Assembly: GCA_963781665.1 (NCBI GenBank)
Contig: CAWAGA010000002.1
Location: 3,162,001-3,226,000 of the forward strand
Source: JAJYIW01 sp963781665
Lineage (GTDB): Bacteria; Chloroflexota; Anaerolineae; Anaerolineales; Anaerolineaceae
Direction: 5' to 3'
Length of the DNA: 64,000 nt
The notes under the pieces are model-generated. The model had not been told where the DNA came from, did not search any database, and saw nothing but the letters and a program-made list of their open reading frames with translations. Below are positions 25,418 through 35,802 of the stretch, one piece after another (positions within the stretch are counted from its first letter, which is position 1; each line of letters opens with the position of its first letter). The position numbers and the translations under genes were made by a program.

Positions 25418-27664
25418 ATGATGGATATGCAGAAGGGTGCAGCGTTGAACAGTTTGACCGTTGGTTCCCTGCGGGTCGACCTCAGCCTGGATGGAGCAGG
25501 TCATCCCTTGGTTACGCCCATATGGACTGGGGATAAAACCATAAATTGGCAGGCGGAGGGCTGGAACCATTCGCCCGTGGTGAGAGCGAATGGGTTAAGC
25601 TTTGGTCTGGCACAGGGAAATATGTTTTTTGCCGGATGGAAACAGAGAGCTCAAGGCGGATGGAATCTGACCTATCGATGCAACAACGGACTTATGGTGC
25701 ATGTGGATCTATGGACTGCCAGCGATAACCCGGTGTTATGGTCGACAGTGACGTTGGAAAATACCACGGATGGGACGATGGAGGGCATCGAACGATTTGA
25801 TGCGCTGACCATGGCGATGGGAACAGAGGGCACCCTTCCCCATGTTAACTATGTTCTGGGCTGGCTGGACGGGCCCCGCATGGAGACGCCGGGCCATCAT
25901 GCCATGCGCTACCCGTATTCCTCCTGGATTCCGAGATTGCTTTACGGCGATCCGGTGCCCGAACTGCCTCCTGCTCCCGAAGCGGGATGGCAATCGCCTG
26001 TGCTTCGACCGGTATTCGAACACCTGGAAATGCTTCCGCTGCGCTCGGGCAAGCGTTCCACCTATGAGAACCATCCCTGGGTTGCGGTTCTGGACCCTGT
26101 GCGACAGGCAGGCCTCTTTGCGGGCATCCTTTACAGCGGGCAATGGGGTATCGATGTGAGGTATGACCGTGCGAGTAGCCATGTGCATGTCAACGCGTAC
26201 AGCATGGGCAATATCCACACGCTGCTTCCGGGGCAAACGTTGGTCTCTCCTCCGGCATTTTTAGGATTCTTTGAGGGCGGATGGGATGAGGCGCATCATG
26301 CCAGCGCCCGGTTTACAGGCAGTGAGATCGTGCGCAAGCCCCCGGCGGTATTCCCTTTAACCTACTACAACTTCGGCACTGCCCATTTGGTTGGGGAGTA
26401 CCGCGATCCAGCGACCTTCTATGACAAAGTGTTAATCAATGTAGACGCGGCGGCTGAGGCAGGCTTCGAATGTTTTATGATGGATGCGGGCTGGTGGGAT
26501 GGCAGCGACTGGGTAGGAGATTTTAGTATTGGTCTGGGAAATTTCATGGAACATACGGGCAAGTTTCCCAAGGGCCTACGGCATCTTTCCGACTACGTCC
26601 ATGCCAAGGGTATGCTCTTTGGGCTTTGGGTAGAGTTTGAACGGGTGGATATCCGCACGGCCAATCTCGGTTCCTGCCCATGGAAACCCGAATGGATCGT
26701 GCACCAAAAGGGGTACGCCTACCGATCCTGGGGACAGCATTTCTATGATCTCTGTCTGGGTGTGCCCGAGGCAGCTGCGTGGGCGCTGGAAAACATTTGC
26801 GATACCATTGATCGATATGGTGTAGACTGGCTCAAGTATGACAGCAACGAGTGGTCGGTGTGCGATGATTTAACCCACGGTCATGGCGAGAAGGATGGGG
26901 AATGGGCGCAGATCGAGGGCATGAACCATGTGATGCGCAGCGTTGCAGAGCGTTATCCCAAACTCATCATTGAGAACTGTTCGGGCGGCAGCCAACGCGC
27001 CGATCTAGGCACAGCAAGGTATTGCACCTATTTTGCCTGCCACGATACCAATTGGCCCAGCGCGCTGACGCGGCGCTATGCGCATGGCGCGGGATGCATC
27101 TATCCCCAATACTACAACAAGCAGATGACGGGCTACCAGGTAGAATTTCCCTACCTCAGTCCGCCGCAGATCCAGGGAGAAGCTCCGCTTGGCAGCCAGG
27201 AAAGGCTGGAGTGGCGGGCGATGAGCCGCATGATGGGGCTCTTTGAGACGGGCAACTGGATGGGGAAAATGAATTGGGATGAACTCACGCGGCTCAGCCC
27301 CATCATCACCTTTTACAAGACCATACGACATACCCTCTTTGGGAAACGGTATGTGCTGCGGGGCACCGATCCGGTCATCGAGCGGGCCAACCTGGAATCC
27401 GATAACTGGGAAGCCTACGAATACATCGCACCCGGAGAAGAAATGGTTTGTGTTTATTTCTTCCGGTGCGCTTCACCTGATGCTTCATTTTCAATTCGTC
27501 TGAAAGGGTTGCAGCCGGAAGCAAGCTACCGCATACGCTATTTCAGAAATCCAAATACAGATAGGTTCACGGGGACCGATCTGATGCAGCGAGGGATTGT
27601 GCTGAGACTGGAGCAGCCTCTTTCCTCGGATCTCTTGGTATTGGAGATGGTTGGGTCTGGCTAG
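25418..27664 (+). CDS. alpha-galactosidase, GH36 (melibiase) family
   Basis: A 748-residue protein with the GH36 layout: an N-terminal beta-sandwich, a catalytic TIM barrel from about residue 310, and a C-terminal beta domain. The barrel motifs are FMMDAGWWDGSDWVGDF and GLWVEFERVD. The nucleophile Asp475 is in DWLKYDSNEW, and the acid/base Asp543 is in FACHDTNWP. The sequence ENCSGGSQRADLG is also characteristic. GH36 enzymes release alpha-galactose from oligosaccharides such as raffinose or melibiose. No signal peptide is visible, so it is cytoplasmic. AGAGAGGG precedes the start. It stands alone between regulatory stretches. Confidence 0.95.
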   Translation: MMDMQKGAALNSLTVGSLRVDLSLDGAGHPLVTPIWTGDKTINWQAEGWNHSPVVRANGLSFGLAQGNMFFAGWKQRAQGGWNLTYRCNNGLMVHVDLWTASDNPVLWSTVTLENTTDGTMEGIERFDALTMAMGTEGTLPHVNYVLGWLDGPRMETPGHHAMRYPYSSWIPRLLYGDPVPELPPAPEAGWQSPVLRPVFEHLEMLPLRSGKRSTYENHPWVAVLDPVRQAGLFAGILYSGQWGIDVRYDRASSHVHVNAYSMGNIHTLLPGQTLVSPPAFLGFFEGGWDEAHHASARFTGSEIVRKPPAVFPLTYYNFGTAHLVGEYRDPATFYDKVLINVDAAAEAGFECFMMDAGWWDGSDWVGDFSIGLGNFMEHTGKFPKGLRHLSDYVHAKGMLFGLWVEFERVDIRTANLGSCPWKPEWIVHQKGYAYRSWGQHFYDLCLGVPEAAAWALENICDTIDRYGVDWLKYDSNEWSVCDDLTHGHGEKDGEWAQIEGMNHVMRSVAERYPKLIIENCSGGSQRADLGTARYCTYFACHDTNWPSALTRRYAHGAGCIYPQYYNKQMTGYQVEFPYLSPPQIQGEAPLGSQERLEWRAMSRMMGLFETGNWMGKMNWDELTRLSPIITFYKTIRHTLFGKRYVLRGTDPVIERANLESDNWEAYEYIAPGEEMVCVYFFRCASPDASFSIRLKGLQPEASYRIRYFRNPNTDRFTGTDLMQRGIVLRLEQPLSSDLLVLEMVGSG

Positions 27665-27757
27665 ATTTGTATCAAAAAGCATAACAGTAAACTCGATCAA
27701 AGAACCGTATGTTTTCACGGATTAATAACTTTGCATTGAGAGTACAGTCTTTTGAAA

Positions 27758-27790
27758 GCAAACCGGGGCATCATAGATACCCCGGTTTGC
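27758..27790 (+). terminator. hairpin about 95 bases after the alpha-galactosidase gene
   Basis: GCAAACCGGGG (27758-27768) pairs perfectly with CCCCGGTTTGC (27780-27790) over 11 bases. The loop is 11 bases. No T-run follows, so the terminator role is uncertain, but the position fits the end of this transcript. Confidence 0.5.
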
Positions 27791-27864
27791 ATAACAGAAG
27801 AATTGAAAACCAGGCTTATAATCTTCTGATGAATTTTGAGATTTGAAGGACGAATTGGTGAATC

Positions 27865-28386
27865 ATGCCTTATGCGCTGACTAACCGCCAAAAAGAATTC
27901 CTGACCTATATCCAGCAGTATATTGCTGAAATCGAAAGCTCACTTCGGTTGGAAGAAATCGCGGCAAATTTCTATGTGTCCCTACCAACTGCTCACAACG
28001 TTCTAGCCGCCTTGCAAAGTTAAGGCTAATTGTATTTTGGACGTTCCAGGCTTGCTGGCTTGTTTATTCGTCTGATCGAGCGAGCAGGGTCGAGTGAGAG
28101 GATCATCGAAATCCCTCTTGCAGGTAAGATCGATAAGAATAGTGAAATCCTGGAATTCCCACAGCTATTGAGGCACTTTCCTGCTATGCTGCTCGGGGCT
28201 AATCCGGAGGAGGTCTTTGCACTGGTAGTGACAGGAGAGATTCCTGCGGCGAATAAGTTGATTAACGATTTCAATATTATTGATGTAACCAGGAAACTCC
28301 AACCCGATGATATCTGTATCGGCCCCATCGGAGAGCGCTTTTTATCTTCCAAATCCACAGCAAACTCTATGACCGACATACGATGA
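27865..28386 (+). pseudogene. LexA-like repressor with two in-frame stops
   Basis: One frame runs from the ATG at 27865 to 28386, broken by TAA at 28021-28023 and 28027-28029. The first part (ALTNRQKEFLTYIQQYIAEI, then LEEIAANFYVSLPTAHNVL) matches the LexA DNA-binding domain. After the stops come GRSRLAGLFIRLIERA and IPLAGKID, like the linker and start of the S24 domain. The rest (FALVVTGEIPAANKLINDF) lacks a clear catalytic Ser-Asp-Ser-Met motif. So it is a decayed LexA-type gene. Assignment of the second half is moderately sure. Confidence 0.65.
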
Positions 28387-28454
28387 ATCCGCTGCTCATC
28401 CAAGGAATCCGATTCCTGAAAATGCAGGCCTCGGGGGCTGTTTTAAATTATGCC

Positions 28455-28788
28455 AAACCCAGTCCTTCCCACTGCGGCGCTCCTTGCAGAGCATGTTCGA
28501 GCTAGAAATCAGCACAGCGGTTCAAATAGGTCGAATATGCTCCGAGAATGTCAATCCGCCGACGGTTACCGGTTCTTGGGTGTGGTGAGCAACGATAAAC
28601 TGTGGAACCCGTACCATACCCCCATAAGGAATGGCGTTTTCCGTCAACAAACCTTCTTTGCCTCCTCGGTTCCCTGAAACTACTGCCCCGATCTCACCCA
28701 TGATTTTGTTCACCATGGCGTCGGTTCCATAATTGAGGGCTCAATCGATCTGGTCATTTAGCCTGGCGATGAAACCGTCGAGGTACAT
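28455..28788 (-). pseudogene. RibD-C/dihydrofolate-reductase-like protein, decayed
   Basis: Read from 28788 on the minus strand: TMYLDGFIARLNDQID then a stop, then in the same general direction MGEIGAVVSGNRGGKEG, VPQFIVAHHTQEPVTVGGLTFSEHI and another stop. This follows the order of the RibD C-terminal family (SLDGFIAGPND start, GAVVxGRRTY, PVFVVTH, TFVT). At least one stop and probably frameshifts interrupt it, and the C-terminal third is unrecognisable. The exact limits are approximate. Confidence 0.6.
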
Positions 28789-29124
28789 TGTAGCGTGGAT
28801 AAATACCTTGGTCAGACACCCTGCATTCCCGCTGGCTGGCAAGTGCGTAAGAGAATTTCAAAACAGAGCGACATTCTGCCGACAAAATAATACCTAAATA
28901 CTCAGATTATTGCACATTTCATCACTTTTTCGATAGGCGGACGCATCTGGCTCCCCGAGACCTAAATGATACCCGTAGATATCACTCAATCAACAAACTC
29001 GGCAAATATAAACCATTCAGCCTTGTGCAGGCATAATTCCAATGTAATCAATTTGTATGGTTTAATTAATACAAATCGGATAGGATATAGGACGAATAAT
29101 CGTTTTAGTTATTAAGGAGAATTT
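28789..29124. other. non-coding region before msrA
   Basis: 336 bases. The first part is an unrecognised continuation of the decayed region. The last 80 bases are AT-rich and hold the inverted repeat at 29051-29076 and the msrA ribosome-binding site (AAGGAGA). Confidence 0.5.
29051..29076 (+). promoter_or_regulatory. operator-like inverted repeat upstream of msrA
   Basis: ATTTGTAT and ATACAAAT are exact complements separated by ten AT-rich bases, about 50 bases before the msrA start. The form is that of a regulator-binding site. The protein that would bind it is unknown. Confidence 0.5.
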
Positions 29125-29700
29125 ATGATGAATCAAGAAATAAACCATCCCACAGCGTCCAATCAGCGAGAGGTTATCACTCTGGGCGGAGGATGCTTCT
29201 GGTGCCTTGAGGCTGTTTTCGACAACCTTAAGGGGGTGACCGACGTCGTTTCAGGCTATGCCGGTGGAGAAACGCCAAATCCTAGCTACGAACAGGTGTG
29301 CACTGGCATGACCGGGCATGCTGAGGTTGTTCAAGTAACATTTGATCCCAACGTGATCTCGCTCCGCGACCTCCTTGGGGTGTTCTTCTCGATCCACGAC
29401 CCCACCACACTCAACCGCCAGGGAGCTGACGCCGGCACTCAATACCGGTCGGCCATCTACTATCATTCTCCCGAGCAAGAAGCTGCCGCTGAGGAGATCA
29501 TCCAGGCTCTTGAAAATGAAAAGATCTGGCGCAATCCAATCGTGACCGAGATTGCCCCATTTAAGAATTTTTACCCGGCTGAAGATTACCATCAGGAATA
29601 TTTTGCCAACAACCCCGGGCAGGGCTATTGCCAGGTGGTCATCGCCCCCAAGCTGGCAAAATTCCGCAAGAAATTTGCCGGGCAGCTCAAAGTGGGCTGA
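29125..29700 (+). CDS. msrA: peptide methionine-S-sulfoxide reductase MsrA
   Basis: A 191-residue protein with the catalytic motif GGGCFWCLEAVF (catalytic Cys24), then the family patterns GYAGGETPNPSYEQVCTG, HAEVVQVTFDP, FFSIHDPTTLNRQGADAG and QYRSAIYYHSPEQ. Near the end comes GYCQVVIAPKL with a likely resolving Cys. It reduces the S-form of oxidised methionine in proteins using thioredoxin. The ribosome-binding site is GGAG, and a second ATG at 29128 may be used equally. It is a single-gene unit with no fused MsrB domain. Confidence 0.97.
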   Translation: MMNQEINHPTASNQREVITLGGGCFWCLEAVFDNLKGVTDVVSGYAGGETPNPSYEQVCTGMTGHAEVVQVTFDPNVISLRDLLGVFFSIHDPTTLNRQGADAGTQYRSAIYYHSPEQEAAAEEIIQALENEKIWRNPIVTEIAPFKNFYPAEDYHQEYFANNPGQGYCQVVIAPKLAKFRKKFAGQLKVG

Positions 29701-29933
29701 CCATGTCTTCAGGGAACTGAAACAAAACCCGAAAAGTGTTTGGCTGGTTTCTACATGATTGTGGTAACTGAGAAACTGAATAGCATTCAACAAGGGAACT
29801 TTTTACAGATGGCGAGCGTCCATGTCGTAGATTGGGTTGAGATCACTTCCTTCTTGGAAACATTTCTCGCCCGATCCGAGAGCATGCTCGATGATGAATG
29901 GCTCTCAATTATCTACCAAACAAGGATGTTGTC

Positions 29934-30695
29934 ATGCAAAAAAAAGCTTTCTTATTAATTGTCGCTCTGGTGGTGGTTGGCTTACTGGCAGCCTGTGCAC
30001 CGGTTCTTGCCGCCTCCCAGGAAACCCCCGTCGCGACCACCGCACCAGGCACCTCAACCGGAACGAGCGCAAACTTGCGTACCCTGTCTGTGACCGGCAC
30101 CGGCACAGTATACCTGGTCCCTGACCTGGCTTATATCAACATTGGTGTGCAGACTGAAAACGCCAACGTTGCAGATGCTTTGAGCAGCAATACTGCTCAG
30201 TCTCAGCAAGTCGCCGATGTGCTCAAGAGCCAGGGGATCGATCCCAAGGATATTCAGACCACCAGCTTCTCCATTTATCCCCAGCAGAAGTACGGGCCTG
30301 ACGGTAAATCGACCGGAACGACCTATATCGTCAACAACACTGTCTATGTGACCGTGCGTGATGTTTCCAAGTTGGGCACTATCTTAAGCGCAGTGGTTAG
30401 CTCAGGTGCCAATAACATCAACAGCATTTCCTTCGATTCTTCTGCCCGTGACCAGGCTCTGCAGGATGCCCGCAAGGCCGCAATCTCCGATGCCCAACAG
30501 CAGGCTAAGGCTCTGGCGCAGGCAGCCGGTGTTACTCTCGGATCCATCCAGATGATCGACGTTACCACCACCTCCCCTTCTCCGATCTATGGTGTTGGTG
30601 GGGGATCCGTTTCAGCCGCTCAGGCTTCGGTTCCGGTTTCTGCCGGCCAGCTTACCATCCAGATGACTGCCAACCTGACTTACTCGATTAAATAG
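29934..30695 (+). CDS. SIMPL-domain (DUF541) lipoprotein
   Basis: 253 residues from the ATG at 29934. I preferred this to the frame start at 29898 because the signal peptide MQKKAFLLIVALVVVGLL follows, with lipobox LAAC. After a Thr/Ala-rich linker comes the SIMPL domain: LSVTGTGTVYLVPDLAYINI, DIQTTSFSIYPQQKYG, VSSGANNINSISFD and ARKAAISDAQQQAKALAQAA. Members are oligomeric envelope proteins with poorly understood roles, several linked to oxidative or surface stress. Downstream is a good terminator. The neighbour msrA might share a stress role, but the 233-base gap argues for separate transcription. Confidence 0.93.
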   Translation: MQKKAFLLIVALVVVGLLAACAPVLAASQETPVATTAPGTSTGTSANLRTLSVTGTGTVYLVPDLAYINIGVQTENANVADALSSNTAQSQQVADVLKSQGIDPKDIQTTSFSIYPQQKYGPDGKSTGTTYIVNNTVYVTVRDVSKLGTILSAVVSSGANNINSISFDSSARDQALQDARKAAISDAQQQAKALAQAAGVTLGSIQMIDVTTTSPSPIYGVGGGSVSAAQASVPVSAGQLTIQMTANLTYSIK

Positions 30696-30716
30696 CAGCC
30701 TCCGGTTCCTTTCAAC

Positions 30717-30748
30717 AGCCAGGTCTATTTTAATGACCTGGCTTTTTT
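30717..30748 (+). terminator. intrinsic terminator of the SIMPL gene
   Basis: AGCCAGGTC (30717-30725) and GACCTGGCT (30735-30743) form a perfect nine-base stem, followed by a run of T to 30748. It also lies just behind the convergent hydrolase gene. Confidence 0.9.
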
Positions 30749-30775
30749 GTTTAATTATTTATGTGAATGGATCTG

Positions 30776-31492
30776 TTACTCGTTGAAGAAACCGATCAAA
30801 ACCGGGGCGAGCGCTTCTGAGCTCACATCGTGTCTCTCACCTTCCAAAACCCGGTGTTTCGCGTTGGGCATAGCCTTCGCCAGCGAGATCGCTGTATCTT
30901 TCATAAATGGCATCCCTGCCCCTCCATTCATGACGAGTGCTTGTACCATTACCCGACCCGTCCGTCCTATTGGTGGGAGCCGGTCTTCTCCCATCGCAGC
31001 CGCATCGTAAACCAGGGTTGGGGCTACCGATTTAAGCGTTGGCCAACTTGGTGATTGGCGCATTCCCGCAATCATCTCGGATGGTGTACCCACAAAGGCC
31101 ATGAATAACTCAACAGCATCTCCCCGGCGGTTGGCTACGATTAACTCGTTGAGCTGGCGGGTATAGTCCCGCCAGGCTTTCCTGGCGCCTTCACTGGAAT
31201 CGTAAGGGGCTTCGTACATCGCCAGCTTCTGGACCTTATGTCCTAATCGGATGGCTGCTTCCAGCGCCAGGCATGCTCCGGAAGATATTCCATATAAATA
31301 GGCTGAACCACCTGATTCATTTATAATTGCATCGATATCCTCGATCTCCCGCTCGAGAGCATAGGGTTGGGTGTTGCCGCTGTCTCCACGGCCGCGCCGG
31401 TCATATTCGTAGACCGAGAATTGGGAGGAGAGAAGATTTCCCAGTTCTCGCGAAAAGCCGAATACCCCGAAGCCCAGGGCGCCATCTATCAA
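30776..31492 (-). CDS. alpha/beta hydrolase without recognisable native start
   Basis: The frame gives a hydrolase-fold protein: YEYDRRGRGDSGNT, the nucleophile elbow YGISSGACLALEAA (Ser in G-I-S-S-G), a cap region with MAFVGTPSEMIAGM, and the late His in GERHDVSSEAL. The first ATG in frame (31492) already lies after the first beta-strands. Upstream the frame continues as KSKDGTKIAFERHGKGPAVI, preceded by a GGAGGA ribosome-binding site. However, no ATG, GTG or TTG exists between the upstream stop and 31492. The original start codon seems to have been mutated, so the gene may be silent. The substrate is unknown. Confidence 0.75.
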   Translation of the reverse strand: MIDGALGFGVFGFSRELGNLLSSQFSVYEYDRRGRGDSGNTQPYALEREIEDIDAIINESGGSAYLYGISSGACLALEAAIRLGHKVQKLAMYEAPYDSSEGARKAWRDYTRQLNELIVANRRGDAVELFMAFVGTPSEMIAGMRQSPSWPTLKSVAPTLVYDAAAMGEDRLPPIGRTGRVMVQALVMNGGAGMPFMKDTAISLAKAMPNAKHRVLEGERHDVSSEALAPVLIGFFNE

Positions 31493-31961
31493 TATGACTG
31501 CTGGCCCTTTTCCGTGCCGCTCAAAGGCAATTTTTGTACCGTCTTTAGATTTTACTGTTTGCCAGGTTCCTCCAAACGATTAATTGCTCTATTAGCTAAT
31601 CATGTAAATTTACTTGGAAGATATTTTTCACTTCGTACAACCCCTAAAATGTTGATCATCTTCAGTCAATAATAATACGACCAAATATATCCGATTATCG
31701 CCCTTTTGGCGCGAGAATTAAGGATGATTTAATCGAAAATAACCTACTTTCCGATGACCGCCACTTCGGCTTTGGGCAATTACATAATTTCTCATGATGG
31801 ATTTGCTTGTTTAAAATTTTTCTTTTTGTCGATTTGTTGATGTTATAATCTTTGTATCATTCCAATTATGGATTTTTTTTAGTACCAGACAAACCTGCTT
31901 ATTAGCATCTCTCGGTTGTTATTGAGGTTGCAATATTATCATTACGAGTGGGAGTCAATTT
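31493..31961. other. intergenic region upstream of the PAS kinase
   Basis: The first 80 bases code for the lost N-terminus of the hydrolase on the minus strand. The remainder is AT-rich. TATAAT at 31844-31849 is a candidate -10 element for the kinase gene, but no convincing -35 is visible. Confidence 0.45.
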
Positions 31962-34900
31962 ATGACAGGTCGCATACCTCCTGACCAGGCTGCGCTCCAA
32001 CACGAAATTGCCAGGTTGCATTCATTTCCTGAGCTCAATCCTAATCCTATCTTAGAGCTTTCCTTACACGGCAAGATTGTCTATGCTAATCCGGCCGCCT
32101 GTGAGTTATTCCCTGACCTGGAAGTACGCCATCAACACCATCCTTACCTGGCTGGTTGGGATGACCTTGTTGCACAGGTGAATACTTCGCCAGAAATGAG
32201 CAGCCGGCGTGAAGTGTCGGTTGGCGTTCGGGTCTACCTCCAATCGATATGCTTCGTCAAGGAATTCCAACTCTACCATATTTATGGGTTGGATATTACC
32301 GATCAAAAGCTCGTCGAGGAAGAGCTTAATCTTTCCAACGATGACTTGAACGAACAGCGCGCCTTCTTGCAAGCGATCTTGTTACAACTTCCTCTGGCTG
32401 TAGGCGTATTTGATGCCAACACAGGACAACAAATTCTGAGCGACCCGGTTCGTGATGAAATCTTGGGTATTCCTCAAGTACAGGTGGGAGGTTTTGGCGA
32501 TTTTGCCAATATTCCATACTTCCACCTTGACGGTACTCCATACACCCAGGAAGAATTGCCTCTTGTCCGCACGTTTCGCTCGGGTGGACCCGTTTATGAT
32601 GAGAAGATGAGAATCAAGCGTGGGGATGGCACGGATGGCGTCATTACGGTCAACAGTGCCCCGGTATACCTGAACGGTGAAATGATCGCCGGGGTCAACC
32701 TCATTTCGGATATTACCGACCGGGAGCGGGCCGAACGCGCCCTGCAAGAAAGTGAAGAGCGTTACCGTACCCTGGTGGAAACCTCACCTAGTGCAATTGT
32801 CGTCCACCGCGAAGGACGTTTCTTGTTTGCAAACCAGGCTGCACTTGACTTGTATGGAGCAACTAATTTTGAGCAGCTGAGTGCTTACACCATCCTTGGG
32901 CTAGTCCCAGACTCGAACATGGAGAAAACCTGTGTATTGATTAATCAGATCGAGGCTGGAAATCGTGTCGCGATGATCGAATCCCAAGTACTGCGGCTCG
33001 ATGGTAAGGTGGTCGATGTTGAAGTTACCGGTTCGCCGGTTGATTACCAGGGGATAAAAGCCGTTCAGACGGTGCTGCGAGATGTAACTCAAAGAAAAAA
33101 AGCTGAAAACGAAGCCCGGGCAAGTGAGGAGAAGTATCGCCAGCTTATTGAGACATCCAACGAAGGTGTATGGGTGGCCGACGCCCAACAACGGACGACC
33201 TTCGTTAACCGCCAAATGGCAGAAATGTTGGGCTACACCCCTGAAGAGATGATGGGAAAACGATCCATCGAGTTTATGGACGCGGAAAGCCAGGCCAAAT
33301 ATCCCGAGCTGATTGCGCGGCGACGGCGCGGTGTCAAGGATGCATCCGAGCATAAATTCGTGCGCAAAGATGGTACCATCCTCTGGGTAATATCGAATGC
33401 GGTTCCAATCCTGGATGAACAGGGTCAATTTGCTGGATCGTTTGGGATGCTGACCGATATCACAGTCTTGAAAAACCGCCAGCAAGAATTGGATCGAGTG
33501 AACCGCACCTTGCGTGCCATCAGCGGTAGCAACCAGGCGATGATGCGCGCCCAAGGCGAGAGGGAGTTCATTCAGGAGGTCTGCCGGATCGTGGTCGAAG
33601 ACTGCGGACATGCCATGGTGTGGGTCGGTTTTGCCGAACACGATCCTGGCAAAACCATCCGGCCGGTGGTCAGCGCTGGTTTCGATGAAGGGTATCTCCA
33701 GCAACTCAACCTGACCTGGGCGGATACCGAGCGCGGTCGCGGCCCGGGTGGAACAGCTATCCGAACTGGCCAGATCAGCATTTGCCGTAATATGCTTTCC
33801 GATCCTAATTTCGGTCCCTGGCGGGCGGAGGCTCTCAAGCGTGGTTATGCCTCCTCCATCGTCCTACCCTTGTCATCCGATGGAAAAGTTTTTGGTGAGC
33901 TGACCATATATTCTCGCGATCCCGATCCCTATACTAAAGATGAGGTCGATTTACTTTCTGAATTGGCTAATGATCTGGCCTATGGGATCACCATGCTGCG
34001 GCTGCGCGCCGCAGAGGGCAAGTCGCAAGCAGCATTGAAGGCTAGCGAAGAAAAATATCGCTCACTGTTCAACGGCATGACTGAGGGGTTTGCACTGCAC
34101 GAGATCGTCTTAGATCGAGATGGCCAACCTTGCGATTACCGCTTTCTGGAGATAAACCCGGCCTTTGAGCATTTAACCGGATTGACTGCATGGTGACGTC
34201 ATTGGGAAACTCCATAATGAGATCTTACCCGGAGACGATCCAAAGTGGTTAGAAATCTTCAGCCAGGTTGATGCGGAGCGGGCCAACCGATTCATTTTGA
34301 CAATTATTCTCCGGCACTCAAGCAGCATTACGAGGTGTTTGCTTACCGGCCTGTGCCAGGCCAGTTTGCGGTCTTGTTCATGAATATTACCGCTCGCAAA
34401 GAAATGGAAAATGCCCTACTGGCAGCTCACGACGAGTTGGAAGCTGCGGGTTGAGGAACGTACCCAGGAGCTGGGCGCTATTAATGAAGAGCTGATGGTG
34501 GAAATCAGTGAACACCAGCAAGCAGAGAAAATTATCCGCGAAAATGCTGCCCGGGCAGCAATCCTGGTTGAGGTTTCCCGCCAGCATGTCCGAGTCGAAC
34601 CTGGAAGAGAAAACCCTCCTGGAGATAGGCACCGAGGTGGCTGGCGCCACACCTTGGCGATTATTGTGTTGCCTGGCTGCTTGATGAGGATGGTGAAAAT
34701 CTGGTTCCCCAAGTGTTTTTTCACCCGGATAAAAATGTGCGCATCGCTGGGTGGAAGTTATTGGAAAGCTCGCAGGGCATGATTTCGGACTGGATCATCA
34801 CAAATGTGCTTCCTTCCAGGAAAGCCAGGTCCATTTCCCACCTGTCTCGCACTGACGTGCTTAAATTTATTGATCCAGCTCAAAGCAGTCTCCTCTTTAC

Positions 34901-35802
34901 ACCTGGGATAGGAAGCTGTATGATCGCGCCCCTGCTGGTTGAAGGTGAGACAATCGGGGTTCTGTCGTTGACCCGAGAGAGTAACAGGCCGGAGTATGAC
35001 GATTCTGAATTTCATTTTTTCCTGAGCCTTACCGACCGCTGCGCTCTGGCGGTTGCCAATGCTCGTCTCTGTTCGCAGCCTGGGCAATTCTCTACAACAA
35101 GAGCAGGCTTTACGCAAGCAGCTTATCCAGGCCGAAAAGAACCTGGCTCTCAACCGCATGGTAGCATCGGTGGCGCACGAGATCAACAATCCGATCCAGA
35201 CGATCATCAACTGTCTTTACCTGCTGCGCAACGCCGTCCCAGTTGAGGGGGCCGAGCGCGAAGCTTTGACGATGGCTACCTCAGAGACCCGCCGGATTGC
35301 CCGATTGGTTCAGCAGCTTCGCGATCTGTACCGGCCAGACACAGACCGATCATTGCGCCCTTTGGTCTTACACGCCATATTGGAAGATGTCCATCGCTTG
35401 CTATTGCCCCACCTGCAGCACCACCATGTGACCTGGAAGACGATCGATCTACCTGAAGGCGTAGTCATTAACGGTATCGCAGATCATATCAAGCAAGTCT
35501 TCCTAAACTTGAGCTTGAATGCTATTGATGCCATGGATCCTGAAGGAGGGACGATCATCTTGAACCCGGTAATGGATCCTTCTGGTTCTCAAATCGGCAT
35601 TTCCATGACCGATACCGGCCCGGGGATTAAGGCTGAACTCATGGATCGTATCTTCGAGCCCTTTTTCACCACCAAGCCAACCGGAACCGGTCTTGGCCTG
35701 TCGATTATCTTCGATATCGTTCAGCGGCATGGTGGGCATATTACCGTCAACAGCCCACCAGGGGAAGGCGCCACCTTCACTGTCTGGCTGCCGTTGTGTT
35801 AG
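31962..35802 (+). pseudogene. multi-PAS/GAF sensor histidine kinase, several frameshifts
   Basis: The 5' part is intact to 34196 (744 residues): four PAS-type modules (about residues 20-125, 130-260, 265-385, 385-510), a GAF domain (about 525-680) and the start of another PAS (FEHLTGLTAW). Between 34190 and 35070 the protein jumps between frames at least three times. A coiled linker (RTQELGAINEELMVEISEHQ) and a second GAF (GMISDWIITNVLPSRKA) are recognisable. The last frame (35053-35802) contains HisKA (VASVAHEINNPIQTI) and HATPase boxes (NLSLNAIDAM, DTGPGIK, GTGLGLSI). Together this is one cytoplasmic sensor kinase that is now broken. The intact 3' part might still be made as a truncated kinase. 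Confidence 0.8.

Noticed and set aside
27758..27790. regulatory RNA or riboswitch after the alpha-galactosidase
   Set aside because: Only one simple hairpin is seen, at the end of a gene, without further conserved structure. Listed only as a possible terminator.
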